Assembly: GCA_012519315.1 (NCBI GenBank)
Contig: JAAYQM010000054.1
Location: 1-50,010, forward strand
DNA: 50,010 bases
Origin: Clostridiales bacterium
GTDB taxonomy: Bacteria > Bacillota > Clostridia > Oscillospirales > CAG-272
Direction of reading: 5' to 3'
A program made the translations under genes and the position numbers. Shown piece by piece: positions 9,026 to 17,945 of the stretch. The notes under the pieces were generated by a model. The model saw only the letters and a program-made list of their open reading frames with translations, was not told the origin of the DNA and ran no database searches. Within the stretch, counting starts at the first letter, position 1. The number at the start of each line of letters is the position of its first letter.

Positions 9026-9913
9026 TCAGGCGTTGTTAGCGGTCTTGCGCGGGATCCCCTTTTTCTCAAAAAGGGAGACAAGCGCCGACAAAGCGCCCTC
9101 AACCGTATAAATATCCCCCTCAAGCTCGCAGCCCCCACGGCGCAGCGCCTGAGCGATATAGGCGATCTGAGGCACGTCAAGCCCGACAGCCACAAGCTCC
9201 TCCGCTCTTGCAAAGATCTCCGCACAGCTTCCCTGCGCAAAAATCCTGGCACGGTTCATCACGATGATTTCGTCACAGTATTTCGCCATATCCTCCATAC
9301 TGTGACTGACGATAATAACGGCGGCTCCCGTATCCCTCTGATACTGCCGTACACGCCCTAGAATTTCCTTCCGCCCTCGGGGATCAAGACCAGCCGCCGG
9401 CTCGTCAAGTACCAGCACATCGGGGCGCATAGCAATAATGCCGGCGATAGCGACCCTCCGCTTTTGCCCCCCCGAAAGATCAAAGGGGGATTTGTCAAGC
9501 AAGGCTTTGTCAATGCCGACAAAGCTTGCCGCCTCCTCGACCCGCCGCGCAATTTCCTCGTCGGAAAGCTTCATATTTTTTGGACCGAAGGCGATATCCT
9601 TGCCCACCGTTTCATCAAAAAGCTGATATTCGGGATATTGCATCACAAGACCCACTTTAAAGCGAATACTGCTGATCTCTTTAGGATTTTCCCAGATATC
9701 TTTGTTATGCAAAAGAACCTGTCCGGCATGAGGACGCAACAGCCCGTTAAGCATCTGAACAAGGGTGGATTTCCCGGACCCGGTATGACCGATAAGTCCG
9801 GTTATGAACCCCGCCTTTATTTTAACCGATACATCGTCAAGGGCAGTCATTTGAAAAGGGGTTCCGCTGCCATAGACGTAGGTAATATTTTTAAGCTCGA
9901 TAATAGTATCCAA
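9026..9913 (-). CDS. ecfA2: energy-coupling factor transporter ATPase EcfA2
   Basis: Second ATPase of the ECF module. It has Walker A GHTGSGKST, Q-loop MQYPEYQLF, ABC signature LSGGQKRR, Walker B VLVLDEP and the switch histidine in VSHSMEDM. The only in-frame ATG (9991) would overlap ecfA1 by 41 bases and add an atypical 26-residue tail. Family members start just before IIELKNITYVYG, so I place the start at the TTG at 9913; an AAAGG lies about 13 bases upstream, which is long, so the start is uncertain. The upstream neighbour ecfA1 ends at 9951. Confidence 0.9.
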   Translation of the reverse strand: MDTIIELKNITYVYGSGTPFQMTALDDVSVKIKAGFITGLIGHTGSGKSTLVQMLNGLLRPHAGQVLLHNKDIWENPKEISSIRFKVGLVMQYPEYQLFDETVGKDIAFGPKNMKLSDEEIARRVEEAASFVGIDKALLDKSPFDLSGGQKRRVAIAGIIAMRPDVLVLDEPAAGLDPRGRKEILGRVRQYQRDTGAAVIIVSHSMEDMAKYCDEIIVMNRARIFAQGSCAEIFARAEELVAVGLDVPQIAYIAQALRRGGCELEGDIYTVEGALSALVSLFEKKGIPRKTANNA

Positions 9914-9950
9914 ATCAGATCCCGAACCTTTCAAAGTATTGTTGACGATA

Positions 9951-10835
9951 TCATTCTGTCCGCGACAGCTTTGCAAGAATGGCCGCAACACAATCGTCGG
10001 TAGTCAGGATTCCGGGAGCAAATTCATAGCCGAGAGCGTTCAGCCGGAACAAAAGCTCGGTACTCTGAGGCACCTCAAGCCCCGCTTCTCTCAGCTTGTC
10101 CACCTGAGAAAACACCTCCACCGGGGTTCCATCCATATAAATTTCTCCGTCATTTATAACAATCACGCGGTCGGCAAGAACCGCCTCATCCATGTAGTGG
10201 GTGATGTTCAATACGGTAATACCCGCCTCCCGGTTCAGCCGTCCTATAGTTTGCAGCACTTCTTTCCTGCCGACAGGATCAAGCATAGCCGTCGATTCAT
10301 CAAAAATAATACATTCGGGACGCATGGCAATAATGCCCGCAATAGCAACCCGTTGCTTTTGCCCGCCCGACAACCGATGTGGCGCGTGTCGTGCGTAGGC
10401 GGTCATTCCAACCGTCTCGAGAGCCTCCGCCACCCGCTCCCTTATCACTTCAGGAGGGACTCCCAAATTTTCAGGACCGAAGGCAACATCTTCCTCAACA
10501 ACGGTAGCAACCAACTGATTATCGGGATTCTGAAAAACCATCCCGATCTGCCGCCTCACCTCGAACATATCGTCCTCACTCATCTCCGGATCGGTAATAT
10601 CCCGCCCGTTGATATAAATCTTCCCCGATGTGGGCAGAAGGATCATGTTCAGCAACTTGGCAAGGGTGGATTTTCCGGACCCGTTATGTCCGAGCACGGC
10701 AACATAGCTGCCCGCCTCAATCTCAATGGAAGCATTTTTTATAGCGGGAACCTTTTCTTCGCCGTCATTATCATAAGAAAAGCAGAGGTTCTCGGTTTTT
10801 ATAAATATATTAGATATATTTGATATATTTGACAT
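9951..10835 (-). CDS. ecfA1: energy-coupling factor transporter ATPase EcfA1
   Basis: First ATPase of the ECF module; it pairs with EcfA2 under EcfT to power vitamin uptake. It shows Walker A GHNGSGKST, Q-loop FQNPDNQLV, signature LSGGQKQR, Walker B CIIFDES (the usual catalytic Glu is retained) and the switch histidine in ITHYMDEA. The C-terminal extension typical of EcfA is present. AAAGGAA precedes the ATG by about seven bases. The start codes for an unusual short repeat, SNISNISNI, and the corresponding DNA is a small direct repeat. It leads the module with a 67-base gap after the methyltransferase gene. Confidence 0.94.
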   Translation of the reverse strand: MSNISNISNIFIKTENLCFSYDNDGEEKVPAIKNASIEIEAGSYVAVLGHNGSGKSTLAKLLNMILLPTSGKIYINGRDITDPEMSEDDMFEVRRQIGMVFQNPDNQLVATVVEEDVAFGPENLGVPPEVIRERVAEALETVGMTAYARHAPHRLSGGQKQRVAIAGIIAMRPECIIFDESTAMLDPVGRKEVLQTIGRLNREAGITVLNITHYMDEAVLADRVIVINDGEIYMDGTPVEVFSQVDKLREAGLEVPQSTELLFRLNALGYEFAPGILTTDDCVAAILAKLSRTE

Positions 10836-10902
10836 AGCTGATTCCTTTGTTCTATGTTGTTTGCCTACAGCTTGCCCGCAGGGTACATCTCAAAGATTAA
10901 GA

Positions 10903-11766
10903 TCAGGGAAAGGTGCAGCGTACAGAAGCACCACAGGGCAAGAGATGTCCGCCGACCTTAACAGGCAGCGCAAGCTCTCCCGCCTCACATACGCAACGAT
11001 AATTCTCGGAAAGGCGCAGCTCAAGAATGTACCGCATTGCAAGAGGTGAGAGTCCGGTAGTATACGAATTAAGCAGAAAAAAGAGAGGGCGATCGGACAG
11101 GGTTTTGACGGCTAGGGTAATCAGCTCGTCAATATGGCTCTCAAGCTTCCACACCTCGCCGGAGGGACCCCGTCCGTAGGAGGGGGGATCCATAATAATC
11201 CCGTCATATCGATTTCCCCGCCGTATTTCCCGCTCGATAAACTTTTTGCAGTCGTCAACGATATACCGAATCGGCGCATCGGCAAGGTTGCTCAATCGTG
11301 CATTTTCACGTGCAAGGGCAACCATTCCCCGAGCCGCGTCCACATGGCAGACCGACGCCCCGGCAGCCGCTGCCGCAACAGTAGCTCCGCCGGTATATGC
11401 GAAAAGATTTAGCACCTTAATCGGGCGTCCGGCTTCTCTTATCAGAGAGGAAAACCAGTCCCAGTTGCAAGCCTGCTCCGGGAAAAGACCGGTATGCTTA
11501 AATCCCATGGGTTTGATCGAAAATTTCAGGTTGCCGTAAGAAATTGTCCATTGCTCCGGCAGTTTTCTCTTTTTCCACTCTCCGCCCCCTATTTTAGAGC
11601 GCTTATAGATCGCGTCGGCAGATTTCCAGCCGGCATGACGTCGCACACCCTTCCATATAATCTGAGGATCGGGGCGAATAAGGGTATGTTTTCCCCATTT
11701 TTCAAGCCGCTCTCCGTCCGATGTGTCGAGCAGGCTGTAATCCGACCATTTATCACTTATCCACAT
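10903..11766 (-). CDS. class I SAM-dependent methyltransferase, RlmI/RlmK-like
   Basis: A 287-residue Rossmann-fold methyltransferase related to the 23S rRNA (cytosine-C5 or guanine-N7) methyltransferases of the COG1092 type. The S-adenosylmethionine loop is NLFAYTGGATVAAA (about residues 133-146), an acidic residue follows in CHVDAARG, and the catalytic-site motif is MDPPSYGRGPSG near 200. The N-terminal PUA domain of RlmI is missing, as in several Firmicutes homologues. The substrate cannot be told from sequence. It is upstream of ecfA1 on the same strand and 163 bases from the ruvC stop. Confidence 0.82.
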   Translation of the reverse strand: MWISDKWSDYSLLDTSDGERLEKWGKHTLIRPDPQIIWKGVRRHAGWKSADAIYKRSKIGGGEWKKRKLPEQWTISYGNLKFSIKPMGFKHTGLFPEQACNWDWFSSLIREAGRPIKVLNLFAYTGGATVAAAAAGASVCHVDAARGMVALARENARLSNLADAPIRYIVDDCKKFIEREIRRGNRYDGIIMDPPSYGRGPSGEVWKLESHIDELITLAVKTLSDRPLFFLLNSYTTGLSPLAMRYILELRLSENYRCVCEAGELALPVKVGGHLLPCGASVRCTFP

Positions 11767-11929
11767 AACAGCAAATCCGCCTCACAAAAACATTTGTAAT
11801 AATCTGTAAAAACCATGCACCAGCCCCAAAAACCCATCATTTTCTTCAAATCGATCGACTGCACAAAGGCACTGTTTTAAAATCACGCTTGATGGTGGGA
11901 ACATTTTGCGCCAATCTCAGTCAAATATT

Positions 11930-12424
11930 TTACCTGGATGTAAAGGCTAGTCTAGAATTCGCACAATGTCCTCCGCACAGGGCAACGGCGAGGGCATCGG
12001 CGGTATCATCAAATTTCGGCAGATTTTTCAGCCTAAGGAGGGCAGACACCATGGCGATAACCTGTTTTTTGTCTGCTCTGCCGTATCCGACAACCGCCTG
12101 CTTCACCTGCAGAGGGGTATATTCGCTGATATCCAAGCCCTTTTGCCGGGCGCAAAGAAGAATCACACCCCGAGCCTGTGAAACGGCTATAGCCGTTTTT
12201 TGATTAGTATTCCAAAAAAGCTGTTCTATCGCAAGCATATCGGGGGAATATTTATCAATAATTTCATTAAGCTGGCTATATATCATCTCAAGTCGATAGG
12301 ATATCTGCATTTTGGCAGGTGTTTGAATCGCTCCATAATCCAGCGGACAAAAGGAGTTACCCTTCTGCTCAACAACCCCCCAGCCGACAATGGCAATTCC
12401 CGGATCAATTCCGAGGATTCTCAT
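11930..12424 (-). CDS. ruvC: crossover junction endodeoxyribonuclease RuvC
   Basis: Resolves Holliday junctions by symmetric nicking, acting with RuvAB. The four catalytic acids are visible: Asp7 (GIDPG), Glu67 (AIEQLFW), Asp140 and Asp143 (DDTADALA). The length from the ATG at 12424 is 164 residues, normal for RuvC. A TTG at 12460 with AAGGAAGGA just upstream could give 12 extra residues; the ATG was chosen because family members begin MRILGIDPG. Its promoter (minus) is at 12538-12566. ruvA and ruvB are on the divergent transcript 3.5 kb away, not adjacent. Confidence 0.94.
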   Translation of the reverse strand: MRILGIDPGIAIVGWGVVEQKGNSFCPLDYGAIQTPAKMQISYRLEMIYSQLNEIIDKYSPDMLAIEQLFWNTNQKTAIAVSQARGVILLCARQKGLDISEYTPLQVKQAVVGYGRADKKQVIAMVSALLRLKNLPKFDDTADALAVALCGGHCANSRLAFTSR

Positions 12425-12537
12425 ATCAAGCACCGTGATCCGCCGCCATAAAGGCAGCAAATCCTTCCTTGTTTTTTTAAAAAAGAGCGGAGCACCATAA
12501 TGGGCGAAAAAACTCCTAACCCTTTTAATTATGGTTT

Positions 12538-12566
12538 ATTATAGCATAATACAGAAAGATAGTCAA
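12538..12566 (-). promoter_or_regulatory. sigma-A promoter of ruvC
   Basis: On the minus strand TTGACT (12561-12566), a 17-base spacer and a perfect TATAAT (12538-12543). Transcription would begin near 12531, about 105 bases before the ruvC ATG. Confidence 0.7.
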
Positions 12567-12610
12567 AACTTATTTTGTACATTTATATGCGCATTACTTC
12601 CCTTTTTTCG

Positions 12611-12639
12611 TTTACTTTCACTTTTATATATGGTATAAT
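12611..12639 (+). promoter_or_regulatory. sigma-A promoter of the DUF951-yfhO-ruvAB run
   Basis: TTTACT (12611-12616), a 17-base spacer and TATAAT (12634-12639) on the plus strand. The two -35 boxes of this and the ruvC promoter are 44 bases apart, back to back. Confidence 0.7.
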
Positions 12640-12714
12640 CAATTGTTGAAATAGGTATAACCCGAATTTGAAGAAAATAACACACATTTTATAAGTACGA
12701 GCAGGAAAAGCAGG

Positions 12715-12930
12715 ATGAAAATTATAAAAATTTGTGTCGATGACTTACTGGAACTAAAAAAACCGCATCCCTGCGGATCTAAAATCTTCCGTGCCCTGCG
12801 CATCGGGAGTGAGATACGAGTAGTATGTGAGGGCTGCGGCAGAGATATGGTTCTCCCCCGCCCAAAGCTTGAAAAAACAATCCGAAGGGTGATGCCCCGT
12901 TCTATCCCCTCCGACGGCGATAAACCTTAG
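12715..12930 (+). CDS. DUF951 domain-containing protein
   Basis: A 71-residue protein with the conserved DUF951 pattern: acidic/aliphatic start, LKKPHPCGS, an arginine-rich strand, and CEGCGRDMVLPR. Three cysteines (Cys-x-Gly in HPCGS and CxxC in CEGC) suggest a zinc site. The function is unknown, but the gene is widespread in Firmicutes, often near ychF or parB. Start has AAAGCAGG upstream. First gene of the plus-strand run leading to yfhO and ruvAB. Confidence 0.88.
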   Translation: MKIIKICVDDLLELKKPHPCGSKIFRALRIGSEIRVVCEGCGRDMVLPRPKLEKTIRRVMPRSIPSDGDKP

Positions 12931-13012
12931 AATCCCTTAATTTTTATATAATGACATCTACATCAATCAACTCAGTAACAAAAATATTAAATTAAAAGGA
13001 TGGTTAAAAGCG

Positions 13013-15883
13013 ATGCATTCCGATATCTCTAACAATGTTTCAACACATAAAAAAGATAAAATGCCACCCGCAGCCAAAACAAGACTCAGAAAATCCTTCA
13101 ATCTTCGCCGCACCCTTGAGGAAAGCGAATATACCTATCTGGGATGGGCATTTTTTCTCCCCTTCGCTATGATGCTGCTTATATATATAGCTATGCAGGT
13201 CTACCCCTTTGGCCGCAGCTCTGTCCTTGTTCTCGACCTTAACGGACAGTATGTCTACTTTTTCGAAGCGCTGCGCGACTTTGTCTATGGAGAAAACAGC
13301 CTGCTTTATTCCTTCGGACGGGCGCTTGGCGGTGAGTTTATGGGCATTTATGCCTACTATATTGCAAGCCCCCTCTCATATATCGTAGCCCTTTTCCCCA
13401 AAAGCATGATCCTTGAAGCCCTTTTTCTGATGTTCCTCATTAAGTGCGGTCTTTCAGGACTTACCTTCGGCTACTATATCCACAAAACACGCAGAGCGAG
13501 CAAATCGGCAACCATTCTCTTCTCATTAATGTACGCCCTCTCTGCCTATGCAATCATCCAGCAGCACAACACCATGTGGATCGACAACCTTATTCTCCTT
13601 CCCCTCATCACCTACGGACTTGAGCAGCTTATTACCAACAAAAAGTACAAGCTCTTCACCCTCTCCTTGGCCCTTGCCATCTTCAGCAACTTCTATATAG
13701 GCTACATGAGCTGTCTTTATGTGGGCATTTATTTCTTCTACTATTATTTCATGACCAAACGAAGCACCGGAGAGGATACCTTCGTTGATCTGAAAAATTT
13801 TGCAAAGGCGCTTCTCCGCGTCCTTATCTTCTCGGCCATTGCCGTGGGCATGGCGGCGGTTATTCTTTTTTCCACCTATTATTCGCTGCAATTCGGGAAA
13901 ATGGAGTTTTCCACCCCGAACTTCTCCCTTTTCCAAAAATTTGACTTCTTAGACCTGTTTACAAAATTCTTCCCCGGCTCTTATGATACAGTTCGTCCCG
14001 AAGGCTGGCCTTTCGTTTATTGCGGCGTTTTGGCCATCATTCTTCTTCCCATCTATTTTATATCCAAACACATATCAAAACGCGAAAAAATCGCCTCCGG
14101 GATTCTTCTTCTCGTCTTTCTCCTCAGCTTTTCAATTAACACCTTTGATATGATCTGGCACGGATTCCAACGGCCGAATTGGCTCAACTATCGCTACAGC
14201 TATATGCTCTGCTTTTTAATCCTGGTCTTTTCCTTCAGAGTTTTTGAGCGGATTCAGGAAATCAACACAAAGGCGGTATTTGCCGTTTGCGGCATTATAG
14301 GCTCCCTGCTTTTGGTTGTGCAGAAGCTTGATTATAAAAATATGCCCGACCTTGAGGCTATATGGGTTTCCCTCATCTGCATCGTCACCTATGCAATTGC
14401 CATTTCCTGCGCAAAAAAAACCCTGTTCCTTGAAAACACCACAATGATTATAACCGTGCTTGTCTGCCTCGAGATGGTCTGCGCCGGCGTAACCGGACTT
14501 GTGGCTCTTGACAAGGATGTTGTCATTTCCTCTTACTACTCCTACCACGATTTTATGAATAAATTCCAGCCTCTTATCGACCGGGTTAAGGACAGCGACG
14601 ACAGCTTCTATCGAATGGAAAAAACCGAACATCGCAAGGTAAACGATCCCTTTGCTCTCGGTTACAGAGGACTCTCCAACTCCACCTCCACCCTTAACTC
14701 CGATACAATCCTGTTCTTGCAAAATATGGGGCTTTGTTCAAAATCTCACTGGTCCCAATACACCGGCGGCACACCGGTGTCGGACAGCCTTTTTGCCCTG
14801 AAATATCTCATCGCTAACTCAAGTCAGGAAATTCCTCTGTATGAGCCTATCGATTCTGAGGGCAATTATATTGCCTACAAAAATCCGTATGCCCTCCCCC
14901 TTGCCTTCGGCGTCAACGGAAAATACAAGGACGTCCGTTTTGTGGCACCCAAAAACGAGGACGGAACAGAGGATCCGAACTTTGTAAAATATCATTCTCC
15001 CTTTGAGCGAATGAACGCCATCATCACCGCCATGCTCGGCAGTGATGAAAAGGTTCAGCTCTTTGTCCCCATCAACTATGATGACCGCACCTACAACAAC
15101 ATTGATTTCGGCTATGCTTCCGAACACGATAAATACTCCCCCACAAGCGAAAAGGGGTCGGCAAGCGTAAACTATCACTTCACCGCGAAAAACGATTATC
15201 CGATTTACTGCTACTTCCCCTCCCTTTATCCGCGTGAGGTTTCCCTGTCCCTCAACGGTATTTCCATCGGACGTTTCTTCGGCAACGATTCCTTTTGCAT
15301 AAAAAGTCTTGGTTCCTTCAGCGAAGGAGAGAAAATAAACCTGAATCTCAAGCTGGAAAGCGACTCCCTTTATATTAAGAACCAGCAATATTATTTCTAT
15401 TATCTTGACGAAGCTCTCTTTGTCGAGGTGATGGAATCCCTTGCTGAGTGCGGATATGAGATAGAGCGCTTCACCGAGGATCATTTTATCGGAACCATTT
15501 CGGTAAAAGAAGGACGGGAGACAATCTACACCTCCATCCCCTTCGATCAGGGTTGGATCGTTAAGGTAGACGGCAAGATCGTGGACACCTTCGAAGCTCT
15601 GGACGCCCTTCTAGCATTTGACGTTGAACCGGGAGAGCACACCCTTGAGCTACGCTATATGCCCGGTGCTTTTGTCAAGGGGGTCATAACCACACTTGCA
15701 TCCATACTCATTTTCATTCTTATCGTGATTGGGGAATACCTCATCCGCCGTCGCAGAAGCAAGGTCGTAGTTGCTGAGTCAACCGCCCAGCTTGCAGACA
15801 ATCCGGACATCATCCCGGACGCTGAAATTTTCGGCGAGATAATAGCCACCGAAAACAACAGCGATATAGAAAATAACAAGTAA
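13013..15883 (+). CDS. YfhO family polytopic membrane protein
   Basis: A 956-residue protein of the YfhO family. After a cationic N-terminus, about a dozen hydrophobic helices span residues 45-500, including motifs shared by YfhO such as LDLNGQYVYFFE and NYRYSYMLCF. A large extracytoplasmic domain at about 510-890 ends with the GWIVKVDGK/LELRYMPGAFVKG block, followed by one last helix (about 890-915) and an acidic tail. B. subtilis YfhO takes part in glycosylation of lipoteichoic acid; the substrate here is unknown. The gene sits between DUF951 and ruvA (15-base gap to ruvA), so it is presumably co-transcribed. Several long ORFs antisense to it are shadows. Confidence 0.9.
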   Translation: MHSDISNNVSTHKKDKMPPAAKTRLRKSFNLRRTLEESEYTYLGWAFFLPFAMMLLIYIAMQVYPFGRSSVLVLDLNGQYVYFFEALRDFVYGENSLLYSFGRALGGEFMGIYAYYIASPLSYIVALFPKSMILEALFLMFLIKCGLSGLTFGYYIHKTRRASKSATILFSLMYALSAYAIIQQHNTMWIDNLILLPLITYGLEQLITNKKYKLFTLSLALAIFSNFYIGYMSCLYVGIYFFYYYFMTKRSTGEDTFVDLKNFAKALLRVLIFSAIAVGMAAVILFSTYYSLQFGKMEFSTPNFSLFQKFDFLDLFTKFFPGSYDTVRPEGWPFVYCGVLAIILLPIYFISKHISKREKIASGILLLVFLLSFSINTFDMIWHGFQRPNWLNYRYSYMLCFLILVFSFRVFERIQEINTKAVFAVCGIIGSLLLVVQKLDYKNMPDLEAIWVSLICIVTYAIAISCAKKTLFLENTTMIITVLVCLEMVCAGVTGLVALDKDVVISSYYSYHDFMNKFQPLIDRVKDSDDSFYRMEKTEHRKVNDPFALGYRGLSNSTSTLNSDTILFLQNMGLCSKSHWSQYTGGTPVSDSLFALKYLIANSSQEIPLYEPIDSEGNYIAYKNPYALPLAFGVNGKYKDVRFVAPKNEDGTEDPNFVKYHSPFERMNAIITAMLGSDEKVQLFVPINYDDRTYNNIDFGYASEHDKYSPTSEKGSASVNYHFTAKNDYPIYCYFPSLYPREVSLSLNGISIGRFFGNDSFCIKSLGSFSEGEKINLNLKLESDSLYIKNQQYYFYYLDEALFVEVMESLAECGYEIERFTEDHFIGTISVKEGRETIYTSIPFDQGWIVKVDGKIVDTFEALDALLAFDVEPGEHTLELRYMPGAFVKGVITTLASILIFILIVIGEYLIRRRRSKVVVAESTAQLADNPDIIPDAEIFGEIIATENNSDIENNK

Positions 15884-15898
15884 CAAAGGAATATTAAT

Positions 15899-16531
15899 AT
15901 GCTATATCATGTGACAGGAACACTTTGCCACCGGGAACCGGGCATGGCCGTTATCGACTGCGGAGGCGTCGGATATAAATTGACCGTCAGCGACTACACC
16001 GCCGCCGCAATCGATGCGGAAAAAGAGGCAGGAAAAGAATCGAATCCTAAAATACGGCTGTTTACCCACATGGTTGTGCGGGAGGATAGTATCGAGCTGT
16101 TTGGCTTTTTCACTTCCGCCGAGCTGTCGGCTTTTAAAATGCTTACCTCGGTATCAAGCGTCGGTCCCAAGGTTGCCATGTCCCTCCTGTCCACCATGTC
16201 GCCTGAAAACCTTGCCCTTGCTATCTGCACCGAAAATACAAAGCAGCTGTCAAAGGCGCCCGGTATCGGCGCAAAGACAGCCGCCCGTATTGTGCTTGAG
16301 CTGAAGGATAAGATCTCCCGAAACACATCGGGCCTTAATATGCCTGAAAGCCTACCCAGTATTGATACACAGGGGGCTCATCGTGGCAAGCTGACCGAGG
16401 CGCAGGACGCCCTTTCCGTTCTCGGCTATGACAGAACGGAAATCGCCGCCGCTCTCAGGGGCATCGATATTGCCTCCCTTGAGCTTGAGGAGATCATTCG
16501 CACCGCCCTGAAAAAGTTTGTCAAAGACTAG
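15899..16531 (+). CDS. ruvA: Holliday junction branch migration protein RuvA
   Basis: Binds four-way junctions as a tetramer and loads RuvB. The 210 residues contain the N-terminal OB-fold (MLYHVTGTLCHR to about 65), the tandem helix-hairpin-helix region (FKMLTSVSSVGPKVAMSLLS and LSKAPGIGAKTAARIVLELKD) and the C-terminal RuvB-contact domain (from about 160). AAAGGAA lies before the ATG. It lies 15 bases after yfhO and 65 bases before ruvB. Confidence 0.96.
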   Translation: MLYHVTGTLCHREPGMAVIDCGGVGYKLTVSDYTAAAIDAEKEAGKESNPKIRLFTHMVVREDSIELFGFFTSAELSAFKMLTSVSSVGPKVAMSLLSTMSPENLALAICTENTKQLSKAPGIGAKTAARIVLELKDKISRNTSGLNMPESLPSIDTQGAHRGKLTEAQDALSVLGYDRTEIAAALRGIDIASLELEEIIRTALKKFVKD

Positions 16532-16596
16532 ACCCTTTTATGCAAATACAAATAGCAAGAGGTTAACAGATTAATATATAAAGATAGGATAATAAT

Positions 16597-17652
16597 ATGT
16601 ACGATGGCGAGTTCGACTTTGAAAACCGGATAGTATCCTCCAGCCACACCCCGGAGGATCATGAGATTGACAACAGTCTCCGTCCAAAAACGCTGGATGA
16701 CTATATCGGACAAAGCAAAGTAAAGGAAATTCTAAAAATCTATATCGATGCTGTCAAAATCAGAGGGGATACCCTTGATCACGTACTGCTCTACGGACCG
16801 CCCGGTCTCGGAAAAACCACCCTCTCAAACATTATTGCCGCCGAGCTTGGGGTCAACATACGCACAACCTCCGGTCCCGCCATTGAAAAGCAAGGGGATC
16901 TCGCCGCTCTTTTAACCAATCTCAGCGACGGGGATGTGCTCTTCATCGATGAAATCCACCGCCTTTCCCGCGCGATCGAAGAGATTCTCTATCCCGCAAT
17001 GGAGGACTACGCCCTTGATATTATCATTGGCAAGGGACCCTCCGCGCGCAGCATCCGGCTCCCGCTGCCAAACTTTACCCTTATTGGCGCAACAACCCGG
17101 GCAGGACAGCTGACAACCCCTCTCCGCGACCGATTTGGCGTCATTCTTAAGCTTGAGCTTTATACTCCTGAGGAATTGAGCGTCATCGTCAAGCGCAGCG
17201 CCGGCATTTTAAACGTGGGCATAAACGAGGAGGGCGCCTATGAAATCGCCTCCCGCTCCAGAGGCACCCCCCGTATCGCCAACCGCCTGCTTAAGCGCAT
17301 CAGGGATTTTGCAACGGTTAAGGGAGACGGAACCATCACCAACGAAATTGCCCGTATGGCACTGAATATGCTGGAAATCGACGCCCTTGGGCTTGATAAC
17401 ACCGACCGTGGCATGCTTGAAGCTATCATCAACTATTATGACGGCGGACCTGTGGGGCTGGATACCCTTGCCGCCACCGTCGGGGAGGAGGCCATCACCC
17501 TGGAGGACGTCTACGAACCGTATCTTATGCAAATCGGATTCCTCGGCCGTACTCCTCGCGGTCGCTGTGTCACCCGCCTTGCCTACGAGCATCTCGGTAT
17601 AAAGTATCCCGAAAAGAAAAACGACGATCAGATTAATCTTTTTGATGACTAA
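16597..17652 (+). CDS. ruvB: Holliday junction branch migration DNA helicase RuvB
   Basis: AAA+ motor that drives branch migration. It has Walker A GPPGLGKT (residues 67-74), Walker [11 protein letters not shown], sensor motif GATTRAG and the arginine-finger region TPLRDRFG; the C-terminal winged helix ends with [13 protein letters not shown]. Length 351 is normal. The ATG at 16597 follows AGGATA. The gene ends the plus-strand run; a hairpin cluster and a terminator follow. Confidence 0.97.
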   Translation: MYDGEFDFENRIVSSSHTPEDHEIDNSLRPKTLDDYIGQSKVKEILKIYIDAVKIRGDTLDHVLLYGPPGLGKTTLSNIIAAELGVNIRTTSGPAIEKQGDLAALLTNLSDGDVLFIDEIHRLSRAIEEILYPAMEDYALDIIIGKGPSARSIRLPLPNFTLIGATTRAGQLTTPLRDRFGVILKLELYTPEELSVIVKRSAGILNVGINEEGAYEIASRSRGTPRIANRLLKRIRDFATVKGDGTITNEIARMALNMLEIDALGLDNTDRGMLEAIINYYDGGPVGLDTLAATVGEEAITLEDVYEPYLMQIGFLGRTPRGRCVTRLAYEHLGIKYPEKKNDDQINLFDD

Positions 17653-17710
17653 GTGTATATACGCAATATGTCGCAAATTTTTTAAAACTGCCGAAAATCT
17701 AAACAGCAAA

Positions 17711-17773
17711 GGAAAAACCGGAATGCGTATCCTTTCATATCGCATTCCGCAAAAAAGCAATCCCGGCTTTTCC
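17711..17773. repeat. overlapping inverted repeats downstream of ruvB
   Basis: An inner nine-base inverted repeat CGGAATGCG / CGCATTCCG (17719-17727 and 17741-17749) overlaps an outer imperfect repeat GGAAAAACCGG / CCGGCTTTTCC (17711-17721 and 17763-17773). Both use the same CGG bases, so only one can form fully. It sits directly before the terminator at 17780. Confidence 0.45.
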
Positions 17774-17779
17774 TCTACT

Positions 17780-17811
17780 AAAAAACGCATGGAATCGTCA
17801 TGCGTTTTTTT
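17780..17811. terminator. rho-independent terminator after ruvB
   Basis: AAAAACGCATG and CATGCGTTTTT close a seven-base loop, with a seven-T run on the plus strand. The A-rich left arm would also let it act on the other strand. Confidence 0.85.
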
Positions 17812-17945
17812 GGAACATTCATGAGATTATCACGTCTAATATATTAAATAATGTTCAATAATAACTGTAAGATACACTTCTGATACGTAGAGATGCCATT
17901 TCTCACGCTGCTCGAAAAGCTGTGAGAACAAGAAAGGAAGATTCT

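Noticed and set aside
9939-10823. 294-codon plus-strand ORF opposite ecfA1
   Set aside because: ecfA1 on the minus strand has all ABC ATPase motifs; the plus frame has none.
13526-15484. Long antisense ORFs opposite yfhO (136, 168 and 221 codons)
   Set aside because: They are shadows of a strong coding frame, without ribosome-binding sites or family features.
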